A stretch of DNA of 64,000 nt from Microbacterium sp. zg-B96 (GTDB taxonomy: Bacteria > Actinomycetota > Actinomycetes > Actinomycetales > Microbacteriaceae). The stretch spans positions 2,852,001 through 2,916,000 of the forward strand of contig NZ_CP126738.1 of assembly GCF_030246865.1 (NCBI RefSeq). The letters run 5' to 3'. The number at the start of each line of letters is the position of its first letter. Positions within the stretch are counted from its first letter, which is position 1. A model generated the notes under the pieces. It was not told the DNA's origin, ran no database searches, and saw only the letters and a list, made by a program, of their open reading frames with translations. This document shows positions 25,091 through 33,416 of this stretch, piece by piece. Made by a program: the position numbers and the translations under genes.

Positions 25091-25912
25091 ATGGAAGACC
25101 CGGCGGGCCCGGCACCGGCGGCGCGGCACACCCTAGAGATGCTGCGGCACCTGTCCGCGCAACGCGGGCCGGTGACGGCGGCCAGCATCGCTACCGCCCT
25201 GTCGCTGCCCCGGTCGACGGTGTACCGGCTGCTCGGTGTCATGGCCGAGTACGGCTTCGTGCTGCACTTTCCGGAGGAGCGGCGCTACGGCATCGGGCTG
25301 GCGGCATTCGAGATCAGCTCCGGGTTCTCCCGGCAGGAGCCGCTGACGCGATTGGGCGGGCCCATCCTGGCGGCGCTCGTGGACCGCGTGGGAGAAAGCG
25401 GCCATCTCGCCGTGCTGCACGGGCGCGATGTGATCTACCTCATCGAGGAGCGCGCGCCGCGGCGGCCGTCACTGGTGACCGAGGTGGGCGTGCGCCTGCC
25501 CAGCCACCTCACCGCGAGCGGCCGGGCACTGCTGGCCACGCTGCCGAAATCGCAGCTGCGCGCCCTGTTCCCCGACCCCAGCGCGTTCACGCAGCGCACC
25601 GATCAGCAGATCTCCGGCTACGCCGCGCTGGGCCGGCTGATGGCCCAGGTGCGGGCGCACGGGTACGCCACCGAGCACGGTGACATCACGCCGGGACTCG
25701 CATCGATCGCCGTGGCGGTGCGCGATCACACCGGGTGGCCGGCCGCGAGCATCGCCGTGACGTTCGACGCCGCGCTGCCCGAGGAGACGGTTGCGGCGAT
25801 CCGGCAACAGGTGACCGCCAGCGCCGCCGACCTGTCCCGGCGCATCCACGGGCGCCCGATCAGCGCGACGCGGTCGCGTCCGGCTCAGGCGTCCGCGACG
25901 ATCACTTCGTAG
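25091..25912 (+). CDS. IclR-family regulator, probable control of the hut operon
   Basis: A 273-residue regulator with an N-terminal winged helix (residues ~12-75: ASIATALSLPRSTVYRLLGVM) and a C-terminal IclR effector domain (~85-255; GHLAVLHGRDVIYLIEE, LTASGRALLATLP). It is divergent from hutH with only 79 bases between them, the usual arrangement for a local regulator. Its inducer is probably urocanate or histidine, by analogy with other hut systems; the sequence does not show this. The last 28 bases overlap, tail to tail, the end of the DeoR gene on the other strand. Confidence 0.85.
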   Translation: MEDPAGPAPAARHTLEMLRHLSAQRGPVTAASIATALSLPRSTVYRLLGVMAEYGFVLHFPEERRYGIGLAAFEISSGFSRQEPLTRLGGPILAALVDRVGESGHLAVLHGRDVIYLIEERAPRRPSLVTEVGVRLPSHLTASGRALLATLPKSQLRALFPDPSAFTQRTDQQISGYAALGRLMAQVRAHGYATEHGDITPGLASIAVAVRDHTGWPAASIAVTFDAALPEETVAAIRQQVTASAADLSRRIHGRPISATRSRPAQASATITS

Positions 25913-26676
25913 CCGCGGTCGGCCAGTCTCGCCCGCTGATCGGCGGTGATGCCGGCGTCGGTGATGACGGTGTGGAACAGCCGCTCCGGGCCGATCACGG
26001 CGAAGACGCGCTTGTCGAGCTTTCCGGAGTCCACCACCAGCACCGCCCGTGCGGCGCGGCGGGCCATGGCGGCGTTGACGGCGGCCTCGCGCTCGTCGTG
26101 GGTCGTGGCGCCGTGGTCGGGATGCAGCGCATTGGCGCCGATGAACGCGATGTCCAGGTTGATGCGGCTGAGGGTCTCCTCGGCGTGGGGACCGACCAGC
26201 TCGTAGGAGCGGGGGTGCAGCACCCCGCCGACGACGACGGTCTTGATCTGCGGGCGCACCGCGAGCTGCATGACGATGTTGACGGCGTTGGTGACGACGG
26301 TTAGTCCCGGGTCGTCGGCCTGCTCCGAGACGTCGCCGCGGGCCATCAGTTCGTCGGCGATCGCGGTTGCCGTCGTGCCGCCGGACAGCCCCACGATCGC
26401 CCCGCGCGGCACGAGCGCGCTCGCAGCACGTGCGATGGCGCGCTTGGCCTCGCGGTGCTGCTGGTTCTTGTACCGCACCGGCAGGTCGTAGGCGACCGAG
26501 TGCGACACGGCCCCGCCGCGCGTACGGGCCAGCAGCTGCTGCTCGGCGAGGGCATCAAGGTCGCGTCGCACGGTGGCCGGCGACACGCCGAGCCGGTCGA
26601 CGACGTCCTCGACCTGCAGTCGGCCGGTCTCGGCGAGGAGGTCCAGGACGGCGCTGAGCCGTTCGGCTCGGTTCAT
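25885..26676 (-). CDS. DeoR-family regulator of the tagatose/amino-sugar operon
   Basis: A 263-residue DeoR/GlpR-type repressor. It has an N-terminal helix-turn-helix (ERLSAVLDLLAETGRLQVED, VSPATVRRDLDALAEQ) and a C-terminal sugar-phosphate sensing domain (GLSGGTTATAIADEL, VVGGVLHPRSYELVG, DIAFIGANALH). It resembles AgaR in layout. It is the last gene of the operon that starts at 30296 and shares ATGA with the aldolase stop (26673-26676), so it is probably autoregulated. The effector is expected to be a phosphorylated sugar made by the ROK or PfkB kinase. Confidence 0.85.
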   Translation of the reverse strand: MNRAERLSAVLDLLAETGRLQVEDVVDRLGVSPATVRRDLDALAEQQLLARTRGGAVSHSVAYDLPVRYKNQQHREAKRAIARAASALVPRGAIVGLSGGTTATAIADELMARGDVSEQADDPGLTVVTNAVNIVMQLAVRPQIKTVVVGGVLHPRSYELVGPHAEETLSRINLDIAFIGANALHPDHGATTHDEREAAVNAAMARRAARAVLVVDSGKLDKRVFAVIGPERLFHTVITDAGITADQRARLADRGYEVIVADA

Positions 26677-27521
26677 CCGGCGCTCCGGGGTGTTGCGAAC
26701 AGCTGCAGCAGGCGTGCCGCCTCTTCCACCACGGCAGACCTCCCCGCGTCGATGTACTTTCGGGAGTCTACGACCGTGGGGTGGTCGTCCAGGTGCGCGC
26801 GGACGGCACGCGTGAAGAACGCGTTCAGGTGCGTCGACACGTTGATCTTCACCAGCCCCGAGCCGATGCCCGCCACGATCGTGGCATCCGGCACTCCGGA
26901 CGATCCGTGCAGCACGAGCGGCACCGCCACAGCGTCGCGCAGCCGCGCGATCAGGTCGAGGTCCAGCACGGCGGTGCGCTCGGCCATCGCATGGGAGGAG
27001 CCGACCGCCACCGCGAGCGCCCCGACGCCGGTCTGCGCGACGAACACCGCCGCCTCGGCGGGGTCGGTGCGCACGCCCGGCGCGTGCGCGCCGTCCTTGC
27101 CGCCGATCTCGCCCAGTTCTGCCTCGACGAGCACTCCTGCCGCGTCGCCGGCGGCGACGACCCGGCGCGTGGTGGCGACGTTGTCGGCGAAGTCCAGCTT
27201 GGCGCCGTCGTACATGACCGAGGTGAACCCGAGGTCGATCGCACGCAGGGCCAACTCGGCATCCTCGGCGTGGTCCAGGTGCACGGCCACCGCGGCATCC
27301 GATCCCTCGGCCAGCGCGAGGGTCGCCAGAGCCAGCGGTTCGAGCGCCCCGTGATAGCGCAGGCAGTTCTCCGACAGCTGCAGGATGACCGGCAGGCCGG
27401 TCTGCTCCGCCGCCCGCACCAGCGCCTCGGCGGTCTCGAGGTGGATCACGTTGAACGCGCCCGTCGCCGTGCCGGCGGCACGCGCCCGGTCGAGGATCGC
27501 GTGGGTGGCGGTCAGTGGCAT
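26673..27521 (-). CDS. Class II ketose-bisphosphate aldolase (KbaY/GatY-like)
   Basis: A 282-residue zinc-dependent aldolase. Metal ligands are visible in VHLDHAEDAE (residues ~80-90), in the VEAELGEIGG stretch and in HGSSGVPD near residue 207. It cleaves tagatose- or fructose-1,6-bisphosphate into glyceraldehyde 3-phosphate and dihydroxyacetone phosphate. The ATG at 27521 overlaps the PfkB kinase stop by ten bases. With the kinase it forms the lower part of a tagatose-6-phosphate pathway. Confidence 0.88.
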   Translation of the reverse strand: MPLTATHAILDRARAAGTATGAFNVIHLETAEALVRAAEQTGLPVILQLSENCLRYHGALEPLALATLALAEGSDAAVAVHLDHAEDAELALRAIDLGFTSVMYDGAKLDFADNVATTRRVVAAGDAAGVLVEAELGEIGGKDGAHAPGVRTDPAEAAVFVAQTGVGALAVAVGSSHAMAERTAVLDLDLIARLRDAVAVPLVLHGSSGVPDATIVAGIGSGLVKINVSTHLNAFFTRAVRAHLDDHPTVVDSRKYIDAGRSAVVEEAARLLQLFATPRSAG

Positions 27522-28477
27522 GTCAGCTCCGTGAGGTCGGTGTCGAAGATCACATCGGCGGCGAGCCGCTCGCGCTCGGGCGACACCTCGCCCGCCTGCG
27601 GCATGAGGACAGCGGATGCCGACCACGCGACGGCATCGCGTGCCAGCCCGGCCAGCTCGTCGTCGGTCAGGTCGGCGGCGCTGCCGCGCTGGACGAGCGC
27701 GGCAGCGACCGCGGCGACGGCGGCGTCGCCGGCGCCGGTCGGGTTGCCGTGCAGCGTCCGGCGCAGTCGCGCCCGCAGCGGCCGGTCGGGGGCGGTGCGG
27801 CCCACCAGCAGCATGCCGTCCGCGCCGAGCGAGACGATCACCAGCCCCGCGCCGCGCTCGAGCAGCATCCGCGCCCCCGTCAGCACGTCGGCGCACCCGG
27901 TGGTCTCGTGCAGTTCGGCCGCGTTTGGTTTGACGACGTGGGCGCCGGCCTCGGCGGCCGCCATCAGCGCGGGGCCGGTCACATCGGCGATCACGATCGT
28001 TCCGGTGGCGACGAGGTCGGCGGCGAGCAGGCCGACGTCCTCGGAACGGATGCCGGCGGGCAGGCTGCCCGACAGCACGACCGCCGCGGCACCCGCGGCG
28101 AGGGTGCGCGCCGTGTGCAGCAGCGCCGTGACCTCGTCGGGCGACAGCGCGGCGCCGCGTTCGTTCAGCAGTGTTGCCTCGCCCCGCCCGTCATCGACGA
28201 CGGCGATGCTGCGACGGGTGGATGCCGCGACCGGGACGAGCCGGTGCGCGAGTCCCGCCGCGCGCAGGTCGAGGGCGAGCGCGTCACCGGTCGCCCCGCC
28301 CGCGGTGGCCAGGGCGAGGGTGTCGGTTCCGGTGGCGTGCAGCACCCGGGCGACGTTGATGCCCTTGCCGCCGGCGCGCTCCGCCCCGGCGCCGACCCGG
28401 TGGGAGTCGCCGGGGGTCAGGGCGGCGACGTGCCAGGTGCAGTCCAGCGCCGGGTTCGGGGTGACGGTGAGGATCAC
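27512..28477 (-). CDS. 1-phosphofructokinase-family kinase (tagatose-6-phosphate kinase type)
   Basis: A 321-residue PfkB-family kinase of the FruK/LacC group. It starts VILTVTPNPALD, has the substrate motif AGGKGINVARVL near residue 36 and the catalytic motif NPTGAGDA near residue 249. The GTG start at 28477 overlaps the stop of the ROK gene (GTGA). Its position between a sugar isomerase/kinase pair and a KbaY-type aldolase favours phosphorylation of tagatose 6-phosphate at C1, though fructose 1-phosphate or 6-phosphate cannot be excluded. Confidence 0.86.
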   Translation of the reverse strand: MILTVTPNPALDCTWHVAALTPGDSHRVGAGAERAGGKGINVARVLHATGTDTLALATAGGATGDALALDLRAAGLAHRLVPVAASTRRSIAVVDDGRGEATLLNERGAALSPDEVTALLHTARTLAAGAAAVVLSGSLPAGIRSEDVGLLAADLVATGTIVIADVTGPALMAAAEAGAHVVKPNAAELHETTGCADVLTGARMLLERGAGLVIVSLGADGMLLVGRTAPDRPLRARLRRTLHGNPTGAGDAAVAAVAAALVQRGSAADLTDDELAGLARDAVAWSASAVLMPQAGEVSPERERLAADVIFDTDLTELTCH

Positions 28478-29412
28478 GTGGTCACGCTCAGCAGGCGGGC
28501 GCGCAGGGCCGTGCCGATCAGGCCGGCGTCCTCGCCGAGCGTGGCCGGGACGATCGGCGGGACGCGCTGGAAGCTGAGGATCCCGGCGATCCGCTCGCGC
28601 AGCGGGACGAACAGATCGTCGCCGGCCTCGGCGAGCCCGCCGCCGACGACGACGATCCCCGGCGCGAGCACCGTGACGACGCGGGCGATCTCGTGGGCGA
28701 GCGCCTCGACCGCTCCCGTCCACACGCGCGTCGCGTCTTCGTCGCCGCGGTGCGCGGCCTGGAGCACGCCGCGGGCGCCGTCGACGTCGTGGCCGGTGGC
28801 CCGGCGGTAGCGGCGCGCGATGGCGCCGGCGGAGGCGACGGTCTCGAGGCATCCGACTCCGCCGCACGGGCAGGCCTCACCGTCGACCTCGGACACGACG
28901 TGGCCGATCTCGCCCGCGTAGCCGCCGCCCACGAGCGGCACCCCGTCGACGATGATCGTCGAGGCGATCCCGGTGCCGATCACGATGATCATCGCGTCGC
29001 GATGCCCGCGGGCCGCGCCCCAGCGGTACTCGGCGAGACCGGCCGCGCGCACGTCGTGCCCGAACGCGACCGGCACCTCCACCGCGGCCTGCGCGAGGTC
29101 GCGCAGCGGCGCGTTTCGCCACCCCAGGTTGCTGGAGAAGATGCCGATGCCGGCATCCTCGTCCACGAGTCCCGGCACGCTCAGCCCGGCCGCGACCGGG
29201 ACCAGCTGCGGGTGGGCGGTGCGGTATGCCGCCGCCAGCACCGCCAGGTGCGCTGCGATCGCACCGGCGGGGTCGGCCGCAGACAGCGGGGTCGGCGTAC
29301 GGCGCAGGTCGGTCATCTGACCCCCGGCGTCGATGAGCGCGGACTTGGTCGCGGTGCCGCCGACGTCGAAGGAGAGGACGACGGGGCCGTCGCCGAGGGC
29401 CGGCGCGGTCAT
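28474..29412 (-). CDS. ROK-family sugar kinase
   Basis: A 312-residue ROK kinase. The ATP-binding SFDVGGTATKSALID is near the N-terminus, the catalytic block reads GHDVRAAGLAEYRWG, and the zinc-binding motif GHVVSEVDGEACPCGGVGCLE has the expected Cys cluster. ROK proteins phosphorylate hexoses and N-acetylhexosamines at O6. In this operon a galactosamine or N-acetylgalactosamine kinase is the best guess. No DNA-binding domain is present, so it is an enzyme and not a ROK repressor. ATG at 29412 overlaps the SIS stop (ATGA). Confidence 0.87.
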   Translation of the reverse strand: MTAPALGDGPVVLSFDVGGTATKSALIDAGGQMTDLRRTPTPLSAADPAGAIAAHLAVLAAAYRTAHPQLVPVAAGLSVPGLVDEDAGIGIFSSNLGWRNAPLRDLAQAAVEVPVAFGHDVRAAGLAEYRWGAARGHRDAMIIVIGTGIASTIIVDGVPLVGGGYAGEIGHVVSEVDGEACPCGGVGCLETVASAGAIARRYRRATGHDVDGARGVLQAAHRGDEDATRVWTGAVEALAHEIARVVTVLAPGIVVVGGGLAEAGDDLFVPLRERIAGILSFQRVPPIVPATLGEDAGLIGTALRARLLSVTT

Positions 29413-30296
29413 GCGTCGAGGATGACCGCGCGCGTGAGGTTGCGGGGCAGGTCGGGGTTCAGTCCGCGCGCGACGGCCCGGGCCAGAGCCACCCGCTGCG
29501 CCCGCACCAGGTCCGCCATCGGGTCCAGTCCGCTCTGCTCGAAACGGGCGCCGGTGCGGGCGACCTCCTCGGCCAGCCCCGCCGGCGCCTCGCCGAACGA
29601 CCAGGTCACGCGGCCGGGCGCGGCGATCGCGATCGGCCCATGGCGGTAGTCCATGGCCGGGTACGACTCGGTCCACGACTGCGAGGCTTCGCGCATCTTC
29701 AGCGCCGCTTCGTGCGTCAGGCCGATCGACCAGCCGGTGCCGATGAACGTGTACTGCTCGGCGTTGACCAGCTCGGCGTCGAGCTCTTCGGCGATCGCGC
29801 GCTCCCCATCGGCGATCACAGGCGTGAGGTCCTCGCCCAGCGAGGCGCGGAACAGGGCCAGCGCCGTCGTGGCGAAGCGCGTCTGCACGACGGAGCGCTC
29901 GTCGGCGAACGGCATCGTGATCGCGGCATCCACCATGCCCGGCAGGGGCGAGGTGTCGTCGCCGACGACACCGATCAGCTTCGTGCGGCCCTTCATGCGC
30001 TCGACGAGCTGGAGCACCTCGGTCGTGGTGCCCGAGCGGGTCAGGGCCACGATCGCGTCATAGTCGCGGTCGGGCATCTCGGATGCCGAGAACGCGTCGG
30101 TGATCCCGGCGCCGCTGCGCTCACGCAGGGTGGCGTACGCCTGGGCGATGAACCACGACGTGCCGCAGCCGACCACCGCGACGCGCGCGCCTCGCTCGGG
30201 CAGCACGGACTGGCTCGCAGCCAGGTCGGCGGCGCGCGCCCACGTCTGCGGCTGCGTCCGCAGCTCGGTCTCCATGTACGTCAGTTCGCCACTCAT
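29409..30296 (-). CDS. SIS-domain sugar-phosphate isomerase/deaminase (AgaS-like)
   Basis: A 295-residue protein with two SIS domains. The first contains VVGCGTSWFIAQAYA and ALTRSGTTTEV; the second contains FIGTGWSIGLTHEAALKM and the catalytic-region ESYPAMDYRHGP. Proteins of this group isomerise and deaminate hexosamine 6-phosphates. With the kinase and tagatose-bisphosphate genes downstream, galactosamine-6-phosphate to tagatose 6-phosphate is the likely step. First gene of the operon. The region upstream holds GATTG direct repeats that could bind the DeoR regulator. Confidence 0.82.
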   Translation of the reverse strand: MSGELTYMETELRTQPQTWARAADLAASQSVLPERGARVAVVGCGTSWFIAQAYATLRERSGAGITDAFSASEMPDRDYDAIVALTRSGTTTEVLQLVERMKGRTKLIGVVGDDTSPLPGMVDAAITMPFADERSVVQTRFATTALALFRASLGEDLTPVIADGERAIAEELDAELVNAEQYTFIGTGWSIGLTHEAALKMREASQSWTESYPAMDYRHGPIAIAAPGRVTWSFGEAPAGLAEEVARTGARFEQSGLDPMADLVRAQRVALARAVARGLNPDLPRNLTRAVILDA

Positions 30297-30331
30297 CGCC
30301 GGCCTGCTTCCCCCGCAGCGCCCTGATCAGA

Positions 30332-30350
30332 GATTGATCGATTGTGATTG
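30332..30350. promoter_or_regulatory. GATTG direct repeats upstream of the amino-sugar operon
   Basis: Three copies of GATTG start at 30332, 30340 and 30346 (tract GATTGATCGATTGTGATTG), between the SIS gene and the LacI gene. DeoR-family repressors often bind tandem direct repeats. The tract lies about 35-55 bases upstream of the SIS start, where a repressor would act. No clear -35/-10 pair could be fixed next to it. Confidence 0.4.
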
Positions 30351-30421
30351 CGCGTGCGGTGTTTCAGTCAGTCTAGTGATCATTCAGAGGCAGAGCATCC
30401 GCGACCACATGGCGCGGTGAA

Positions 30422-31447
30422 TCAGTCCGCGGTACGCGGCGGCGCCGCGGAGGCGCGCACGATCAGCTCGGGAGCGACCGGTGTGGTGGTGAGCGGTTCG
30501 CGCTCCTCGATCAGTGCGATCACCCGCTCCGCGGCGGTGCGGCCGACCTGCTCGAAGGGCTGGCGCACCGTCGTGAGCGCCGGCGTCGCGAAGGCCGCGA
30601 GCGCGATGTCGTCGACACTCACGACCGAGACGTCGCCGGGGACGGAGCGTCCCGCCTCGTGCAGCGCCCGCACCATGCCGAAGGCCATCTCGTCGCTGGA
30701 GACGAACACCGCCGTCACGCCGGGGATCACCGCGATCGTGCGGCCGGCGCGGTAGCCCGACTCCGGCGACCAGTCGCCCGGAATCACCGGCGGGGGCGTG
30801 ATGCCGCGCTCGCGCAGCACCTGCTCCCACTCCTCCCGGCGGGCAACGGACTCTTGCCAGAACTCATCGCCCGACACGTGCCACACCGTCTCATGCCCGA
30901 GATCGAGCAGGTGCTCGGTCGCCGCGCGGGCGATCGCACGCTGGTTGATGAGCGCATCGACCCCCTGCCCATCGGCTTGACGGTGACCCACGGTGGGGGT
31001 GCGATCGGTGCGACTGCCCAGCGCGTCGGGGAGGAAGCCCACGGGTGCGAGCAGGACGATGCCCTCGGCACCCTGACGCTCGAGCCGGTCGAACGCCTCG
31101 ACGAACGCCGATGGCGGGGAGTGCTGCGGGACGCTCGCGGAGGTGACGGCGTATCCCTCCTGGGCGGCGACGGCCTCGACGCCGAGCAGGATCGCGCTGG
31201 TGGAGTAGCGCGCGGTCGACACCGAGATCACCCCGAGCATGCGGGTGCGCCCCGACGCCAGCGAGGCTGCGGCGGCGTGCAGGCGGTAGCCGGTGGCCTC
31301 CACGGCCGCCATCACCCGGTGCGCCGTCTCCGGGCGCACATTGGCCTGCCCCGCGATGACGCGGGAAACGGTCTGGGTGGAGACGCCCGCGACACGCGCG
31401 ACATCGACCTGGCTGGGGGCTCGATCCCCCGAGGTGCGGCGCGGCAT
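30422..31447 (-). CDS. LacI-family regulator of the beta-galactosidase/ABC region
   Basis: A 341-residue LacI-type repressor. The N-terminal helix-turn-helix reads SQVDVARVAGVSTQTVSRVI, followed by the hinge region and a periplasmic-binding-like effector domain (LGVISVSTARYSTSA, GIVLLAPVGF, VFVSSDEMAFG, VVSVDDIALA). I start it at the ATG at 31447, where a -10-like TACGAT lies six bases upstream and no ribosome site is seen. It is divergent from the GH35 gene. The 16-nt sequence shared by the GH35 and binding-protein promoters is the best candidate operator. Confidence 0.87.
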   Translation of the reverse strand: MPRRTSGDRAPSQVDVARVAGVSTQTVSRVIAGQANVRPETAHRVMAAVEATGYRLHAAAASLASGRTRMLGVISVSTARYSTSAILLGVEAVAAQEGYAVTSASVPQHSPPSAFVEAFDRLERQGAEGIVLLAPVGFLPDALGSRTDRTPTVGHRQADGQGVDALINQRAIARAATEHLLDLGHETVWHVSGDEFWQESVARREEWEQVLRERGITPPPVIPGDWSPESGYRAGRTIAVIPGVTAVFVSSDEMAFGMVRALHEAGRSVPGDVSVVSVDDIALAAFATPALTTVRQPFEQVGRTAAERVIALIEEREPLTTTPVAPELIVRASAAPPRTAD

Positions 31448-31515
31448 GGACTCATCGTAGTGAGCGCACCACCAGAACATTCCATCGCACCCCGAAATAG
31501 GGCAGAATGTCATGA

Positions 31516-31533
31516 GATGTGAACGCAAACATC
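31516..31533. promoter_or_regulatory. LacI-type operator upstream of the GH35 gene
   Basis: GATGTGAACGCAAACATC has palindromic ends (GATGT/ACATC) around a central CG, like LacI-family operators. Sixteen of its bases (TGTGAACGCAAACATC) recur exactly, in reverse orientation, at 36804-36819 upstream of the sugar-binding protein. It lies about 45 bases before the GH35 start and 70 before the lacI start. Confidence 0.65.
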
Positions 31534-31578
31534 GCACCATTCGGACCGAGGGTCCCGTAATCGAAAGGGAGCCCACGG

Positions 31579-33348
31579 ATGGATACGCCCGCAGCGGTCG
31601 ACCAGCACTCCTCAGTAGCAGCGCTCACATATGTCGACGGCACCCTGCTGCGGCACGGGCGCCCCCATCGCATGCTGGCCGGTGCCGTGCACTACTTCCG
31701 CGTGCACCCCGACCAGTGGGAGGACCGGCTGCGTCGGCTCGCAGCCATGGGCGCGAACACGGTGGACACCTACATCCCGTGGAACTTCCACGAACAGGTC
31801 GAGGGCGCACGCCGCTTCGACGGCTGGCAGGACATCGAGCGCTACATCCGGCTCGCCGCCGAGGTGGGGCTGGATGTCTACGTGCGACCGAGCCCGTACA
31901 TCTGCGCGGAGTGGACCAACGGCGGCATCCCGGCCTGGCTGACCGCCCGCACGCGTCACGTGCGCAGCAGCGACCCCGCCTTCCTCGGCCCGATCGAGGC
32001 CTGGTACGCCGAGCTGCTCCCCCGCCTCGCACCGCTGCAGGCCGTCAACGGCGGCCCGATCGTGGCGGTGCAGGTCGAGAACGAGTACGGCTCGTTCGGC
32101 TCTGACCGCGTCTACATGGAGCACCAGCGCGATCTGCTGCGCGCACACGGCATCGTGGAACTGCTCACCACCGCCGACGGCATCACCCCCGATATGCAGC
32201 GGCACGGTTCGGTCGACGGCGCCATGCCGAGCTTCACGTTCGGCACCGGGGTCGACACGGCACAGACGCTCCTGCCGGATGCCACGCCGCTGCTGTGCAG
32301 TGAACTGTGGGGCGGCTGGTTCGACCACTGGGGAGAACGCCATCACGTCCGCAGTGCCGCCAGCATGATCGGCACCGTCGACGCACTGCTGGCAGCCGGC
32401 GGCTCGGTGAGCCTGTACATGGCCCACGGCGGCACCAACTTCGGCCTGTGGGCCGGAGCCAACTGGGACGGCGTGCTGCAGCCGACCGTCACCAGCTACG
32501 ACTCCGATGCCCCCATCGCCGAGGATGGCCGCGTGGGCGCCAAGTTCCAGGCCCTGCGCGCCGCCTTCGCCCCGTTCCACGACGAGCCGCTGCCTCCCGT
32601 GCCGGCCGAACCGTGGTTCCAGGAGCCGCAGTCGGTGCCGCTGGTGCGCGAGGGATCGCTGGGCGAGACGCTTCGCGCCCTGCCCGCGGGGGAACGCCGC
32701 GCCCGGCCCGCGACGTTCGAGGAGCTCGGCGTCGCGGACGGCGTCGTCGTGTACGAGACGCGCGTGCACATCGGGACGGAGACGAGCCTCACGATCAACG
32801 GGCTGCACGATCGTGCGATCGTGCTCCTCGACGGTGAGCCGGTCGCTCGGCTCGAGCGGGACGGCCAGACCAGTGTGGTCCTCGACGGCGCGGGAGACCA
32901 CGACCTGACGCTGATCGTGGAGAGCCTCGGCCGGATCAATTACGGCGCCCACATCGGCGAGCACAAGGGCATCCTCGGCGGCGTGCTGCTCGGCCGGCGC
33001 TACCTGCACGGCTGGACGCACCGGATCGTCCCGCTCGACGGCTCGCTCACCGGCATCGGCGACACCACCGCGGCAGCCGGCCTGGCCACCGCGACCGTCC
33101 AGCTCGACGAAGCCGCCGACGCGTGGCTCGCCCTCCCCGGCGGCAGCATGGGCCTGGTCTGGCTCAACGGCTTCCTCCTCGGCCGCTACTGGAGCGTCGG
33201 CCCGCAGGAGACCCTCTACGCGCCGGCGCCGCTGTGGCGTGCCGGGACCAACGAGGTGCGGGTGCTGGACCTGGAGCAGCTGCCGGTGGAGCTCGAGATC
33301 CGCGACGTCGCAACGCTGGGTGAGGCCGAGGAGTTCATCGGCTCCTGA
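31579..33348 (+). CDS. GH35 beta-galactosidase
   Basis: A 589-residue cytoplasmic glycoside hydrolase (no signal peptide). The GH35 TIM barrel spans residues ~20-335: AGAVHYFRVHPDQWEDRL, VRPSPYICAEW, the acid/base Glu in QVENEYGSFG (about residue 169) and the nucleophile Glu in CSELWGGWFDHWG (about 242). Two C-terminal beta domains follow, ending with the typical GLVWLNGFLLGRYWSVGPQ. GH35 enzymes remove terminal beta-galactose, commonly from beta-1,3 linkages such as galacto-N-biose. A GGGAG ribosome site precedes the ATG. The neighbouring ABC importer probably supplies the oligosaccharide and the amino-sugar operon could use the remainder. Confidence 0.92.
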   Translation: MDTPAAVDQHSSVAALTYVDGTLLRHGRPHRMLAGAVHYFRVHPDQWEDRLRRLAAMGANTVDTYIPWNFHEQVEGARRFDGWQDIERYIRLAAEVGLDVYVRPSPYICAEWTNGGIPAWLTARTRHVRSSDPAFLGPIEAWYAELLPRLAPLQAVNGGPIVAVQVENEYGSFGSDRVYMEHQRDLLRAHGIVELLTTADGITPDMQRHGSVDGAMPSFTFGTGVDTAQTLLPDATPLLCSELWGGWFDHWGERHHVRSAASMIGTVDALLAAGGSVSLYMAHGGTNFGLWAGANWDGVLQPTVTSYDSDAPIAEDGRVGAKFQALRAAFAPFHDEPLPPVPAEPWFQEPQSVPLVREGSLGETLRALPAGERRARPATFEELGVADGVVVYETRVHIGTETSLTINGLHDRAIVLLDGEPVARLERDGQTSVVLDGAGDHDLTLIVESLGRINYGAHIGEHKGILGGVLLGRRYLHGWTHRIVPLDGSLTGIGDTTAAAGLATATVQLDEAADAWLALPGGSMGLVWLNGFLLGRYWSVGPQETLYAPAPLWRAGTNEVRVLDLEQLPVELEIRDVATLGEAEEFIGS

Positions 33349-33368
33349 GCGCCGTCCACCTGCACGAA

Positions 33369-33403
33369 AAGAACCCCCGGCGCCCGCGGCGCCGGGGGTT
33401 CTT
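33369..33403. terminator. Bidirectional terminator between GH35 and the permease gene
   Basis: A 14-bp perfect stem (GAACCCCCGGCGCC / GGCGCCGGGGGTTC) with a three-base loop, flanked by an A-run on the left and TTC on the right. It lies between two convergent genes and can stop transcription from both. Confidence 0.85.
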
Positions 33404-33416
33404 CGTGGTCCGGGTG

